A stretch of DNA of 6,233 nt, taken from Devosia sp. (lineage in GTDB: Bacteria; Pseudomonadota; Alphaproteobacteria; Rhizobiales; Devosiaceae). The notes beneath the pieces are model-generated. The model was not told where the DNA came from and did no database searches. It worked only from the letters and a program-made list of their open reading frames with translations. Below, piece by piece: positions 5,635 to 6,233 of the stretch. Position numbers and translations under genes: made by a program. The stretch lies in the NCBI GenBank assembly GCA_028290245.1, contig JAQGKG010000256.1, forward strand, positions 1-6,233, in the 5' to 3' direction. Position 1 is the first letter of the stretch. Every line of letters begins with the position of its first letter.

Positions 5635-6233
5635 TCAGTCTTTCCAATCGAACTTCGGCTCGGCGAGGTGGTGCAAATCCCCTATCGGCTCGCCGGCGAT
5701 GCGGCGGAGGAGAAGGCTCCCCATTTGGCGGCCAGCGTCGATGAAGTCTTCGAACACGGTTTCGGCGCCGGGCTGGAACTGGGCGAACATTTCCGAGGCC
5801 TGCTTGGAGACGACGTGGACGTTGCCGCCCACTGTCTTGCCGCTCTCGTTAAGGGCACCGATTACCGCCAGCGCTGAAACTTCCGAGGCGCAGACCCAGC
5901 CGTCGGGCCCGTCAGGGCGCTTGGTGCGCTTCATCACATAGTTGCGGATGGCGTCGGTGGGGCTGCCAAGATTGACGTCGGCGGCGAACTCATAGTCGAC
6001 ACCGGCTTCGGTCGCGGCGCGGGACAATCCGGTCTTGAGGTGGTCGGCATAGGTCAGCGCGCTATCTGGCAAGATGATCGAGATCTTCTTGCAGCCCTTG
6101 GCGACGAGACGTTTGGCGGCGCCATAGGCGTAAGCCTGATTGTCGAAATCGACCCAAGCATGGCTATCCGGCCAATTGGTGCGCCCGTGGCTGACTAACG
6201 GGAAATCATTGTCAATAAGTAGCCGGATGCGTT
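5635..6233 (-). CDS. LacI-family transcriptional regulator, C-terminal part (5' end beyond right edge)
   Basis: The minus-strand frame is open from the right edge (first whole codon 6229-6231) to the stop at 5635-5637, showing 198 residues of a protein usually about 340 long. The visible part is the periplasmic-binding-like effector domain of LacI regulators: FPLVSHGRT, then HAWVDFDNQAYAYGAAKRLVAKGCKKISIILP, then GWVCASEVSALAVIGALNESG, and the C-terminal VFEDFIDAGRQMGSLLLRRIAGE. The helix-turn-helix and hinge lie outside the window. An internal ATG at 6070-6072 is not the start, because the conserved domain continues upstream of it. Such regulators bind a sugar and control transport and catabolism genes; the ligand cannot be told from this part. 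Its stop codon is 16 bases from the convergent uup stop. Confidence 0.92.
   Translation of the reverse strand, partial: RIRLLIDNDFPLVSHGRTNWPDSHAWVDFDNQAYAYGAAKRLVAKGCKKISIILPDSALTYADHLKTGLSRAATEAGVDYEFAADVNLGSPTDAIRNYVMKRTKRPDGPDGWVCASEVSALAVIGALNESGKTVGGNVHVVSKQASEMFAQFQPGAETVFEDFIDAGRQMGSLLLRRIAGEPIGDLHHLAEPKFDWKD

Overview
The window looks like chromosome of an alphaproteobacterium, most likely Hyphomicrobiales (a Devosia-like relative is my best guess). The coding sequence is GC-rich, two genes start with GTG or TTG, and the gene families (a RirA-like Rrf2 regulator, a Uup-type ABC-F protein beginning MAPAPLLSLQ, a GH38 mannosidase next to ROK and LacI regulators) are typical of that group. 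This placement comes from recognising proteins, not from a search.

Layout, left to right. (1) 1-974, plus strand: the 3' end of a GH38 alpha-mannosidase. (2) 975-1277: a 303-base gap with a perfect TGACAT-N9-ATGTCA palindrome, a third TGACAT half-site and a hairpin, all upstream of the next gene. (3) 1278-2491, plus strand: a ROK-family sugar-responsive regulator split by a one-base frameshift near 2126-2131. (4) 2462-2785, minus strand: a small HU/IHF-family DNA-bending protein with a TTG start, whose 3' end overlaps the restored ROK reading frame by 30 bases. (5) 2786-2990: a divergent promoter region with a -35/-10 pair for the HU/IHF gene, a perfect 8-base inverted repeat bracketing that -10, and a TGA-N9-TCA match to the RirA operator. 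(6) 2991-3464, plus strand: a RirA-like Rrf2 iron-sulfur regulator, followed by a strong intrinsic terminator. (7) 3523-3794: a gap with a potentially structured transcript ending in a second, very strong terminator only 75 bases before the next start codon, either a small RNA or an attenuated leader. (8) 3795-5618, plus strand: an ABC-F ATPase of the Uup type. (9) 5635-6231, minus strand: the C-terminal part of a LacI-family regulator that runs off the right edge.

The two ends carry carbohydrate genes (mannosidase, ROK, LacI). The middle carries housekeeping and regulatory genes (HU/IHF-like, RirA-like, Uup). I see no mobile element, CRISPR array, tRNA or rRNA. No undescribed multi-gene system stands out. 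The regions that most deserve a second look are the HU/rirA intergenic region and the terminator-ended element before uup.
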